Origin: an uncultured Bacteroidales bacterium | GTDB lineage: Bacteria; Bacteroidota; Bacteroidia; Bacteroidales; UBA932 | Direction of reading: 5' to 3' | Length of the DNA: 62,624 bases | Assembly: GCA_900319975.1 (NCBI GenBank) | Contig: ONQP01000002.1 | Location: 1-62,624 of the forward strand | Part shown: one piece after another, positions 7,704 through 17,278 of the stretch | How the letters are laid out: every line of letters starts with the position of its first letter | Position numbering within the stretch: position 1 is the first letter of the stretch | Program-made: the position numbers and the translations under genes | The notes under the pieces: generated by a model | What the model saw: the letters and a program-made list of their open reading frames with translations, nothing else | Database searches by the model: none | Told to the model about the DNA's origin: nothing

Positions 7704-10597
7704 CGGCGGTTCGCGGGCTTTTTGCCGTTGTACAGGAATTCAAGCGCCTGCCGGAAGACCCACTCCCGGTCGGTGGCCCGCAGGAGCGTCTCGATGGGGA
7801 CGCCGATGCTGACGGCCTTGTAGGTCTCGGCCTGCCGGGTCACGGCGCCGGCGTAGGAGGCGCCGGGGTAGCGCAGCCAGACGCGGCTGCCGTCGCCCAC
7901 GGGCTTGAGCCCGTCGGGGCGCTCGATGCAGTAGACCGTCGCGTTGGGATTGGCGCTGAAGGGCATGTCGGCCAGGGTGCCGGTGTTGGTGCCGAAGGAG
8001 CTCGCGAGCCTGTAGCCGAGGATTTCCTCGGCGAAGGCCGCCGCTTCCGCGTCGTTGTCGGAGGCGATGTTGGCGCCGCTCACCAGCAGGTTGCTGCCTT
8101 GCTCCACGGCAGTGCGGAGGGCGTCGGTGAGCTCTTTCGGGAAGACGGTGAAGCGGGCAGGGAAGGCGCCGCGCCCCACGGGCGTACGCGCCTGCTTGCC
8201 GCAGATCAGGTCCACCACGTAGGCGGGCGTGTCGTTCTCCACGAAGGCGTCGCGCGACATCGAGTAGAAGGGATATCCGAGGCGGAGGAAGGCCTGGCCG
8301 TGGACATAGGGATAGTCGAAGGTGTTGCCGGCGATGATCTGGCCGGCGCGGTCGTCGTAGGAGGCGCCGAAGCCCGGGGCGTCGTTGTCGACGAACAGGG
8401 CGGAGCGGCGGAACTCGTAGTTCTCGCCGATGTAGCCGATCTCGCTGAGGTAGGGGACGCCCGTGTCCAGGCGGCTCTCAAAGCCGGCAAATCCGGGGCT
8501 TTCCACCCAGGCTGGGGCGGAGACCCGGTCGAAGTTGTTGACGATCAGGATCGGGGCTTTCTGGGCGTTTTTCGGGATGCCTACGGAGAGGATCTCGGAC
8601 GGGAAGCTCCGGCCGCCGGCGTTGAAGGCTTCGACCTTGTAGCTGTAGATGTGCCCCGGCTCGATGTCGAGGGTGAGGGTGGAGGAGCCGCATTCGACGC
8701 CGGCGTCGAACGCCCCGTCGTCGACGCGGGTGTAGACGATGTAGCCGTCCGGCTCGGCGGTCGGCTCCTTGGGGTCGGGCGTCGGCTCCCAGTCGAGCCG
8801 GACGCGGCCGCTGTTCTCGAAGCGGGCCGCGAAGGCCCTCGGCGGGAGCGGCTGTACCACGTAAGGGGTGTTGTAGAACTCGCTCAGCGTCTTGAGGATG
8901 CCTTTGTAGACGGCCCGGCAGACCGTGAAACGGAAGGCCGGGTCGAGGCCGTATTTCATGTCGGCGAAGTTCTGGTGGCTGAGCAGCTCCAGGATCATCG
9001 CGGGGACGCCCGCGGTTCGGGGCTCGCTGTAGCTGCGGTCCCAGAGGCCGCGGCGCGACCATTTCGGGTCGAAATCCTGCCGCAGGTCCTGGACGACCTG
9101 GGTCTGGACATAGTCGCAGAGCACGCGGCTGATCACGCGGTCGCGTCCGTCGGCGAATTCCCGGTCGCCGTCGTTGCGGAGCGTGTAGATGGCGAGCGTG
9201 CCCACGGTGCTGTCGTTGGGCGTCACGCCCGCGTCGGAGTGGAAGGCGAGCGCGAGGTCGACGGGGATGTCTTTCTCTTCGCGCATCATCACGGTCCAGG
9301 CGCCGCGGGAGGCATAGTCGCAGGTGTAGTCATTCTCCCAGGCCCGCGTGACGGAGGTGTCCGCGCCCGCCCACTGCATCCAGTAGTGGGCGCCTTCGGC
9401 GGAAGCCGGCATCCCGGAGGTCTGCCCGCCGCGCTCCAGCTTGCCCATGCCGCCGCCGATCTTGACGGCGTCGGCGGTCACGACGTAGCCGGAGCCGCCG
9501 CGGTTGTCCAGGACCACCTTGCCGTTGTTGCCTTCGCCGAATTCGAAGGTGCCGAGGTAGATCCAGGTCCCGCCGCCCCGCTTCTGGTTGACGACGAATT
9601 CCGTCGCGCCGCCGAGGTGGTAGACCGTGTAATGGGCCTCGCGGGTGCTGTTGGGGAGGGATTTGTAGGAGATGTAGACGGCGTAGCGGCCGCGCTGCTC
9701 GATGTCGGGCGTCCAGGCGGCCGTGGCGGTGGCGGTGCTGCCGGCGCAGCGCGCCTGCCGCGCCGTCCCGGCCCGGAACGGGAAGTCGTCGAAGGTGTAG
9801 ACGGGCTTGGTGTCGGCGAAGCCTTCGCCGGCGGTGGTCCAGTCGCCCTGCTCATGGTAGCGGCCCGCGCGGCGCATCAGCCCCTCGCGCGGCCCGCCGA
9901 AGGACGGGTCGTTGTCCGTGATGATTTCACGCACCTGCGTGTCCCTTTCGCGCGGCGTCATCACGTAGGCGCCGGCATTTTCCAGCATCGGGATCAGGAA
10001 GGGGAGGACGTAGGTCTGCGTGTACATGTCTTCCACCGTGCGGTGGATGGGGGCGCGCTGCCAGGTCCAGCAGCTGTCGGCTTCGTCGAAGTAGCGTCCG
10101 TGGCTCTGCCAGAGGACGATGTAGCGGTCGTTGAGGCCCTTGAGGAAGCGGCGTGCGTCGACCCGCTCGATGAAGCGCGCCTGGATCTGCCGCGGGTCCG
10201 CGGCGCTGCGGGCATAGCCGGAAGGCTTGCCGCTGGCGCCGAGCACGGGCGTCGCCAGCTCCTCCAGCTCGTAGCGGTTGGTGATGACGCGCCCGGGCTG
10301 GTAGTCTTTCCATCTCCATTCCTTCTCGAGCTGGGCGCGGAACCAGGTGACGTCGGCTTCGTGCCAGGGGAAGTAGGAGAGGTTGTTGTTGAAGGTGATG
10401 TCGATCTTCTTGCCGTTGACGACCACCCGGGTCGCCGAGACGCGGTAGTCCACGGAGGTGCGGCGGTGCAGCCGCGCCGAGAGGGTGTCGCAGAGAGGGC
10501 GCAGGTCGCGGATGCGCGGGGCTTGCGCGGCGGCGGGCAGGGCGGTCAGGAAGGCCGTCAGGAGCGCCGTAAGGAATGGGCGGGTCTTGCGGGACAT
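7700..10597 (-). CDS. Secreted golvesin-domain / N-acetylmuramoyl-L-alanine amidase-like protein with Fn3 domain
   Basis: A 965-residue exported protein with a signal peptide (ending AAAQ near residue 25). The amidase_3-like fold is split: QSHGRY with His166 matches the first zinc His, and AFHSDAG with His453 the second, while an ELLSHQNFADM segment near 540 supplies the expected catalytic Glu. Between the two His motifs (~residues 260-385) sits a golvesin-like beta domain (YAVYISY..., YVVTADAVKIGGG). A fibronectin-III region follows (~590-680), then a C-terminal domain of ~280 residues I cannot assign. Related Bacteroidetes proteins are often named xanthan lyase. A cell-wall or glycan-directed hydrolase is likely; the substrate is unknown. 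It overlaps the VanZ-like gene by 40 nt. Confidence 0.78.
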   Translation of the reverse strand: MSRKTRPFLTALLTAFLTALPAAAQAPRIRDLRPLCDTLSARLHRRTSVDYRVSATRVVVNGKKIDITFNNNLSYFPWHEADVTWFRAQLEKEWRWKDYQPGRVITNRYELEELATPVLGASGKPSGYARSAADPRQIQARFIERVDARRFLKGLNDRYIVLWQSHGRYFDEADSCWTWQRAPIHRTVEDMYTQTYVLPFLIPMLENAGAYVMTPRERDTQVREIITDNDPSFGGPREGLMRRAGRYHEQGDWTTAGEGFADTKPVYTFDDFPFRAGTARQARCAGSTATATAAWTPDIEQRGRYAVYISYKSLPNSTREAHYTVYHLGGATEFVVNQKRGGGTWIYLGTFEFGEGNNGKVVLDNRGGSGYVVTADAVKIGGGMGKLERGGQTSGMPASAEGAHYWMQWAGADTSVTRAWENDYTCDYASRGAWTVMMREEKDIPVDLALAFHSDAGVTPNDSTVGTLAIYTLRNDGDREFADGRDRVISRVLCDYVQTQVVQDLRQDFDPKWSRRGLWDRSYSEPRTAGVPAMILELLSHQNFADMKYGLDPAFRFTVCRAVYKGILKTLSEFYNTPYVVQPLPPRAFAARFENSGRVRLDWEPTPDPKEPTAEPDGYIVYTRVDDGAFDAGVECGSSTLTLDIEPGHIYSYKVEAFNAGGRSFPSEILSVGIPKNAQKAPILIVNNFDRVSAPAWVESPGFAGFESRLDTGVPYLSEIGYIGENYEFRRSALFVDNDAPGFGASYDDRAGQIIAGNTFDYPYVHGQAFLRLGYPFYSMSRDAFVENDTPAYVVDLICGKQARTPVGRGAFPARFTVFPKELTDALRTAVEQGSNLLVSGANIASDNDAEAAAFAEEILGYRLASSFGTNTGTLADMPFSANPNATVYCIERPDGLKPVGDGSRVWLRYPGASYAGAVTRQAETYKAVSIGVPIETLLRATDREWVFRQALEFLYNGKKPANRR

Positions 10598-11003
10598 TTC
10601 TGTTTACGCATCTTGGCAAGGTCGATGATGAAAGTCAATATCGAGGCGATGCCGATGGCGAGGCAATCGGCACCGAAATCCGTGATGTCCTGGCTCCGGT
10701 AGGAGAGCGACCCCTGGATCATTTCCGTGATGCCGGCGAAGACGCAGCCGAGGGAAGCGATGCTGATCAGGGCCGCGAAGGCCTTGAGGGGCGTGTCCGT
10801 GAGCTTGTCATAGGCAAGGTAGGCTAAGATCGGGAAGGGGAAGAACATCCAGAAATGGACGATCTTGTCGACCGGGATGCCGAGGAAGGTCTTCGGCACT
10901 TCGGGAAGTCTGTGGAAGTTTGCGAAACAGAGGTATGCGACGAGTCCGATGTAGAGAACCGTCGCGATGGTGCAGAGGATGGAACGTGTGCGGTTGGGTT
11001 TCA

Positions 11004-11004
<1 letters not shown>
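10558..11004 (-). CDS. VanZ-like family membrane protein
   Basis: A 148-residue protein with about four hydrophobic helices. The features of the VanZ-like family are visible: the DKIVHFWMFFPFPIL segment in the first half and EMIQGSLSYRSQDITDFGAD before the last helix. VanZ was first described as conferring low-level teicoplanin resistance; the role of the widespread housekeeping homologues is unclear, and I would not infer resistance. The start ATG overlaps the ABC transporter stop (TGATG). The 3' end overlaps the next gene by 40 nt, so all three are probably one operon. Confidence 0.8.
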
Positions 11005-12833
<1,829 letters not shown>

Positions 12834-12844
12834 AATATATCTTG

Positions 12845-12852
12845 CAAAGATA
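12845..12852 (-). promoter_or_regulatory. -7 box (TATCTTTG) for the ABC transporter operon
   Basis: Read leftward this is TATCTTTG, a full TAnnTTTG match only 11 nt before the start codon, implying a very short leader. No convincing -33 element is seen. Confidence 0.6.
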
Positions 12853-12871
12853 GCAATATTCCCGGATTATC

Positions 12872-12965
12872 CGCCCCGCCCCCGTCTCCGCCCTGTCCCT
12901 GCCCTGTCCAACTCCCGTCTCCGCCCCTGTCCCCGCTCCCTCCTTTGCCCTGTCCCTGCCTGGCC
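12872..12965. repeat. Low-complexity C/T-rich tract with CCCTGTCC-like units
   Basis: The + strand here is almost pure pyrimidine with irregular repeats of the words CCGTCTCCGCCC and CCCTGTCCCTG. No coding potential is convincing in any frame. It lies at the left end of the 12834-13532 non-coding region. Confidence 0.6.
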
Positions 12966-12970
12966 TCACA

Positions 12971-13000
12971 CCGTCCTGCCCGACCTGATCGGGCATCTCT
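12971..13000 (-). repeat. REP-like palindromic element, left copy
   Basis: Read leftward, a 29-nt element beginning GAGATGCCCGATCAGGTCGG matches the right copy (13377-13405) at 27 of 29 positions. Internally TGCCCGA and TCGGGCA form a 7-bp stem with a 5-nt loop. Confidence 0.75.
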
Positions 13001-13376
13001 AAAGCGGCCGTTTTTGTAAGTGTTTGTTAATGATGGGATTGTGATTTTGCTTAGGGGAAAATGCCCCAAGGCAAAATTGGAAGTAGCTGATAATAAGCAA
13101 TATGCAAAAACGGGGCGCGGGGGGCTGCCTGGCAGGTGAAAATACAAATCGATGCCCTGGCCGAGCGTGCGCAGTAACGAAGTGTAGATACGCCGCACGC
13201 ATTCTGTTGCCCCGAGTGACAAGCCGCCTGCATATATGATGCGCTGCCTGTTTTTGCTATTTTGTTTGTTATCAATATCTTATGAGATTATACGGGTTAA
13301 AAAACGGGCCAGTGTGATTCCGTATATTTCTAATTATCAATAATTTACGCAAAACGCCTCAGTGGCGTCGTGCGGG
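13001..13376. other. AT-rich non-coding block between inverted REP-like elements
   Basis: About 375 nt, clearly richer in A+T than its surroundings, between the two inverted repeats. Short ORFs exist on the minus strand but lack family resemblance or a plausible start context. A nested hairpin occurs around 13045-13076, where TTTTGC pairs with GCAAAA and GGGG with CCCC. I recognise no RNA family. Confidence 0.5.
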
Positions 13377-13405
13377 GAGATGCCCGATCGGGTCGGGCAT
13401 GACGG
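13377..13405 (+). repeat. REP-like palindromic element, right copy
   Basis: GAGATGCCCGATCGGGTCGG plus nine further bases to 13405; 27 of 29 positions match the inverted left copy. ATGCCCGA and TCGGGCAT form a perfect 8-bp stem with a TCGGG loop. Confidence 0.75.
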
Positions 13406-13460
13406 TCGAGCCCGGAGCCGGGCATGACGAACGAGGTCGGAGTCGGGAATGACGATCGGG
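13406..13460 (+). repeat. Degenerate direct repeats of the REP-like motif
   Basis: Two further partial copies of the GGGCATGACG half follow in the same direction (GGAGCCGGGCATGACGAACG and GGAGTCGGGAATGACGATCG), spaced about 25 nt. The sequence then degrades into G-rich text up to the M28 gene end at 13533. Confidence 0.6.
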
Positions 13461-13532
13461 GATGTGCAGGATGGGTCGGGTCTCGGATGACAGGGAGTGG
13501 GCTCAGGAAGACAGGAGGGGAGGGGGCGTGGG

Positions 13533-14414
13533 CTAGAGCTGGGCGCGGAGCCAGGCGGCGATGAGGTCGATGCGGCGGGAGAGGAGGCCGTAGTCGAGGG
13601 TGGCGGGGGTGTCGGAGATTTTGTTGGTGTGTTCGGTGATGCCGGAGGTGAACATCACGGCGGGGATGCCGGCCTCGAGGAAACAGCGCTGGTCGCCGAC
13701 CCGGCGGTAGAAGAGGTCGGTGAAGGCGCGGCTGCCGTAGTAGTCGTAGCTGAGGTCGAGGCGGGGACCGCGGTTGGCCGACTCGAGCGCGAAGCGGTAG
13801 CGGTCGCCGCCCAGGGCGATGAGGTAGTCCGGGCGGCTCTTGCGGACGGGGGCGAGCGAGGAGCCGAGCTGGTCGAGGTTGACCATCAGGATGGGCGGGT
13901 ACTGCTCGCGGAAACGCTCCAGGAAGGCGCCGGAGCCCGCCAGGTCGGCCTGATGTCCGTCGAAGACGACGAAGACGATGCCGACCTCGCCGCGGCAGAA
14001 GGCGGGGAGCTCGCGGGCGAGGGCGAGGAGCGCGGCCACGCCGGAGGCGTTGGCGTCCGCGCCCGGGTAGATGCGCCCGCCGAGCGTGCCGAGGGCGTCG
14101 GCATAGGCGCCGACGACGATGTAGCGGCGGAACCAGCCGGGGGTCACGGCCACGACGTTGTGGCCGGTCCGCCCGGCGGCGGTGAAGGACTGGATCATGG
14201 TGCGCAGCCCGGCGTCACGCAGCTGGCGCTTCAGGTAGAAAGTCCCGAAATTGGAACCGCCCGAGCCGAACTCCCGTCCGGCGCACAGCGAGTCGCAGAG
14301 GAAGGTGACTTCGGCGCGCAGGATGGTCTCCCGGTCCGGTCCGGCGGCCGCGAGCGGACGCGTGACGGACAGGGCCAGCAGAAAGATCGGAAGAAAAATG
14401 GGGAGGCGTTTCAA
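13533..14414 (-). CDS. M28-family peptidase homologue lacking key catalytic residues
   Basis: A 293-residue exported protein (signal peptide to about residue 24) with the M28 aminopeptidase fold: PGADANASGVAALL, a central FVVFDG strand, NLDQLG and a C-terminal TEHTNKISDT. Compared with the family pattern, the first zinc His of GAHYD is Tyr104 (GAYAD), and the Glu-Glu pair of the catalytic base and bridging ligand is His154-Gln155 (FDGHQ). Asp106, Asp120, Asp181 and His262 are kept. Hydrolysis by the usual mechanism is therefore unlikely. The start is TTG at 14414; no in-frame ATG lies between it and an upstream TAA. It is divergent from the TPR gene. Confidence 0.8.
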   Translation of the reverse strand: MKRLPIFLPIFLLALSVTRPLAAAGPDRETILRAEVTFLCDSLCAGREFGSGGSNFGTFYLKRQLRDAGLRTMIQSFTAAGRTGHNVVAVTPGWFRRYIVVGAYADALGTLGGRIYPGADANASGVAALLALARELPAFCRGEVGIVFVVFDGHQADLAGSGAFLERFREQYPPILMVNLDQLGSSLAPVRKSRPDYLIALGGDRYRFALESANRGPRLDLSYDYYGSRAFTDLFYRRVGDQRCFLEAGIPAVMFTSGITEHTNKISDTPATLDYGLLSRRIDLIAAWLRAQL

Positions 14415-14433
14415 TTCGGGTCCGATAATTGTT

Positions 14434-14449
14434 TATCTTTGCAAAGGTA
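14434..14449. promoter_or_regulatory. Abutting divergent -7 boxes for the M28 and TPR genes
   Basis: TATCTTTG (14434-14441, rightward) is followed directly by CAAAGGTA (14442-14449), which reads TACCTTTG leftward. Both match TAnnTTTG and lie 8 nt and 27 nt before their start codons. Confidence 0.65.
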
Positions 14450-16432
14450 ATGAAAAAGTTTCTGCTCACCATAGCGGTTCTGCTCCTCGGAGCGACTTTC
14501 TCCCACGCCCAGTATGACAAGGATGTCTTCATGTGGCGGGGGCGTCAGGCGCTCTCCGACGGCAAGTACGCCCTCGCGATCGAGAATTTCAACGTCCTCG
14601 CGCGCCTGGACACGACCGACTATTGGAGCTTCTTCTTCCGCGGCATCGCGAAATACAACCTCGGCGACCTGCGCGGCGCACAGACGGACTTCGATACCTC
14701 CGTGCGGCTGAATCCCGTGTTTACCAACGGGTTCCATTACCGTGCGATCACGGAAAGCCGTTTCGGCGACTACGAGGCCGCCTTCCGCGATTTCAACCGC
14801 GCCCTGGAGCTGCGCCCCGGGCAGATCGGCATCTATTTCTCGCGCGGCGTGGCCAACTTCCTCGCGCGCAAGTTCGACGATGCCGTCGCCGACTTCGACT
14901 ACTACATCAAGAAGGAACCGCGGGATCCGTCCGCGTTCCTGAACCGCGGCGCCTGCCACCTCTTCCAGAACGACACGACCAGCGCGCTGGCGGACTACAA
15001 CACCGCCATCCGCCTGGACCGCAACGAGCCGGAGGGCTTCGTCCGGCGGGCGCGCGTCTATGCTTCGCAGAAGCAATACGACGACGCCGTAGCCGACCTC
15101 GACCGCGCCATCGCGCTGGACAAGGAGAATACCTTCGCCTACTTCAACCGCGCGCTGATCTACTACGAGCAGAAGCGCTACAACGAAGCCGTGGCCGACC
15201 TGGACACCGTGCTGGACCATGAACCCGGCAACGCCCTGACGCTCTACAACCGTTCGCTGATCTACGCGCAGGTGGGGGCCTTCGAGGAGGCGCTCGCCGA
15301 CATGGACCGGGTGATCAACATCAACCCGGGCAACGTCCTCGCGCACTTCAACCGCGCGGCCATCTTCGTGGAGATGGCCCGCTGGCAGGACGCCCTCGAG
15401 GACTACAACAAGGCCATCGAACTCTATCCGGATTTCGCGAAAGCGTACCTGAACCGCTCCTACGTGGAGAACATGCTCGGCCGCACGCGCGAATCGAAGG
15501 CGGACTACCAGACGGCGCAGCAGAAAGTGCGCGACTACCGCGCGCGCAGCGGCGAGACTTCGTTCGCCGACACCACGCGCCGCTACGACGCGCTGCTGGC
15601 GCTGGACGCCGACTTCGCCAAGAAGGACTTCGACAACGAGCTGCTGCAGCACCGCGACATCGACATCCGTCTGCGGCCGCTCTACAAGTTCAGCCTCGCG
15701 GCTGAGAAGGAGAACCGCAACGTGGCCCTGTCGCGCCACTACGAGAACGCCCTGATCGACCGCTTCATCGATGCGGCGCCGACCCCGATCACGCTGGGTA
15801 ACGCGGAGAGCCGGGGCACGGAGAACTACCTGTTCACGTCCAATGCCGAGGAATACTTCGTCAAGGGCCTCCAGGAGCTGCAGCGCAAGCAGTTCAACGC
15901 GGCGCTGGGCTGGTTCGACAAGGCCGTGGGCGCGGCGGAGTCCGACGCCGAGCGCGACCGTTATGCGCGCTACTACAAGGCCTTCTACCTGATGAACCGC
16001 GGCGTGCTCAAGGCGGAGATGATCGACTTCATCGCTTCGCTGGAGGGCAACGTGCAGACGCTCTCGATGGACACCGAAGGTTCCACGCGCGCCCGCGTCA
16101 GCGACCGCGTGGCCCGTACATACGACTATTCCGACGCCATCGCCGACATCAAGGAGGCCCTGTCGATCCTGCCGGACATCCCGTACCTGTATTTCGACCT
16201 GGGCAACCTGGAGTGTCTCTCCTCGCGCTTCGTCGAAGCGCTCGAGAACTACGACATGGCCATCAAGCTATACCCCGGCATGGGGGACGCCTACTTCAAC
16301 AGGGGCCTCGTGCTCATCTATCTCAAGGACAAGGAGAAAGGCTGCATCGACCTGTCCCGCGCCGGCGAGCTCGGCGTGGCGGACGCCTACAGCGTGATCT
16401 CCAAATATTGCACGGAGGATGAAAACAATTAG
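14450..16432 (+). CDS. Secreted tetratricopeptide-repeat protein
   Basis: A 660-residue protein with a signal peptide (MKKFLLTIAVLLLGATFSHAQ). Residues ~25-330 carry about nine TPR units of the form ALxDYNxAIxLxPxxxxAYxNRA. A less regular middle follows, then further TPR units near 475-520 and 560-650. TPRs form helical scaffolds for protein binding; the partner is not evident. I placed the start at ATG 14450 rather than the in-frame TTG at 14429, because this ATG gives the signal peptide and follows the -7 box by 8 nt. The end overlaps the MBL gene by 14 nt. Confidence 0.85.
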   Translation: MKKFLLTIAVLLLGATFSHAQYDKDVFMWRGRQALSDGKYALAIENFNVLARLDTTDYWSFFFRGIAKYNLGDLRGAQTDFDTSVRLNPVFTNGFHYRAITESRFGDYEAAFRDFNRALELRPGQIGIYFSRGVANFLARKFDDAVADFDYYIKKEPRDPSAFLNRGACHLFQNDTTSALADYNTAIRLDRNEPEGFVRRARVYASQKQYDDAVADLDRAIALDKENTFAYFNRALIYYEQKRYNEAVADLDTVLDHEPGNALTLYNRSLIYAQVGAFEEALADMDRVININPGNVLAHFNRAAIFVEMARWQDALEDYNKAIELYPDFAKAYLNRSYVENMLGRTRESKADYQTAQQKVRDYRARSGETSFADTTRRYDALLALDADFAKKDFDNELLQHRDIDIRLRPLYKFSLAAEKENRNVALSRHYENALIDRFIDAAPTPITLGNAESRGTENYLFTSNAEEYFVKGLQELQRKQFNAALGWFDKAVGAAESDAERDRYARYYKAFYLMNRGVLKAEMIDFIASLEGNVQTLSMDTEGSTRARVSDRVARTYDYSDAIADIKEALSILPDIPYLYFDLGNLECLSSRFVEALENYDMAIKLYPGMGDAYFNRGLVLIYLKDKEKGCIDLSRAGELGVADAYSVISKYCTEDENN

Positions 16433-17243
16433 GTTCAAGTCCTTCACTTCCGGCAGCTGCGGCAACTGTTATTTCCTGGGCATATTCGAGGAGGAAGCCT
16501 GCGAGGCGGGCATCCTGATCGACGCCGGCTTCAGCCCGCGCCGCCTCAAGAAGGAGCTGGCACGGGAAGGCCTCTGCTTCGAGGATTTCTCCGCGATGCT
16601 CGTCACCCACGACCACAACGACCACATCCGCTCGCTCGGCTCCTACTGCAAACACCTGCACGTCCCGATCTGGACGCCGCCGGAGCTGGCGCGCGCCCTG
16701 ACGCACCATTTCATCACGGGCGACTACTATCCCGCCTGCCGGCACGAGCTCGCCGAAGGCTGGAACGAAATCGTGCCCGGACGCATCCGGGCGCAGTATT
16801 TCGCCGTGCCGCACGACGCCTCCTGCACCTTCGGCTACGCCGTGCTGCTGGACGGCTACAAGTTCGTGATCATGACCGACATCGGCCGGATGGTGCCGCA
16901 GGCGCTGAGCTTCGCGAAGCAGGCCGACACCGTGGTGATCGAGTCCAACTACGACCTGGAGATGCTGCGCAACGGTCCCTATCCCAAGGTGCTGCAGGAC
17001 CGCATCTGCGGCGGTCACGGACACCTGTCCAACGTCGAGTGCGCCGAGGCCCTGCGCGACTTCGCGCACCCGGGCCTGCGGAACGTCTTCCTCTGCCACC
17101 TGAGCGAACACAACAACACGCCCGAACTTGCCTATGAAACGAACGCCGCCGTGCTGCATTCCAGCTACGCGGAGACGGAAGGCCGCATCCCGCGGCTCTG
17201 CCCGCTGCCGCGGATGACGCCCTCGCCGTTCTTTATCCTCTGA
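16419..17243 (+). CDS. MBL-fold metallo-hydrolase (YycJ/WalJ-like)
   Basis: A 274-residue cytosolic protein of the metallo-beta-lactamase fold. The metal-binding HxHxDH is THDHNDH (His64, His66, Asp68, His69). Further family segments are SFTSGSCGNCYFL at the N-terminus, TDIGRM, ESNYD near the middle and GHGHLSN. Closest in appearance are the YycJ/WalJ-type hydrolases, some of which act as nucleases; I infer a housekeeping role. It overlaps the TPR gene end by 14 nt and is followed after 35 nt by the DUF3857 genes, where I see no separate promoter. Confidence 0.85.
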   Translation: MKTIRFKSFTSGSCGNCYFLGIFEEEACEAGILIDAGFSPRRLKKELAREGLCFEDFSAMLVTHDHNDHIRSLGSYCKHLHVPIWTPPELARALTHHFITGDYYPACRHELAEGWNEIVPGRIRAQYFAVPHDASCTFGYAVLLDGYKFVIMTDIGRMVPQALSFAKQADTVVIESNYDLEMLRNGPYPKVLQDRICGGHGHLSNVECAEALRDFAHPGLRNVFLCHLSEHNNTPELAYETNAAVLHSSYAETEGRIPRLCPLPRMTPSPFFIL

Positions 17244-17278
17244 CCATTCTGAACTTCCCATAATTACACAAAAAAACT

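Noticed and set aside
12999-13275. Short minus-strand ORFs in the AT-rich intergenic block
   Set aside because: They overlap one another in different frames, resemble no family and lie between REP-like repeats; chance ORFs are more likely.
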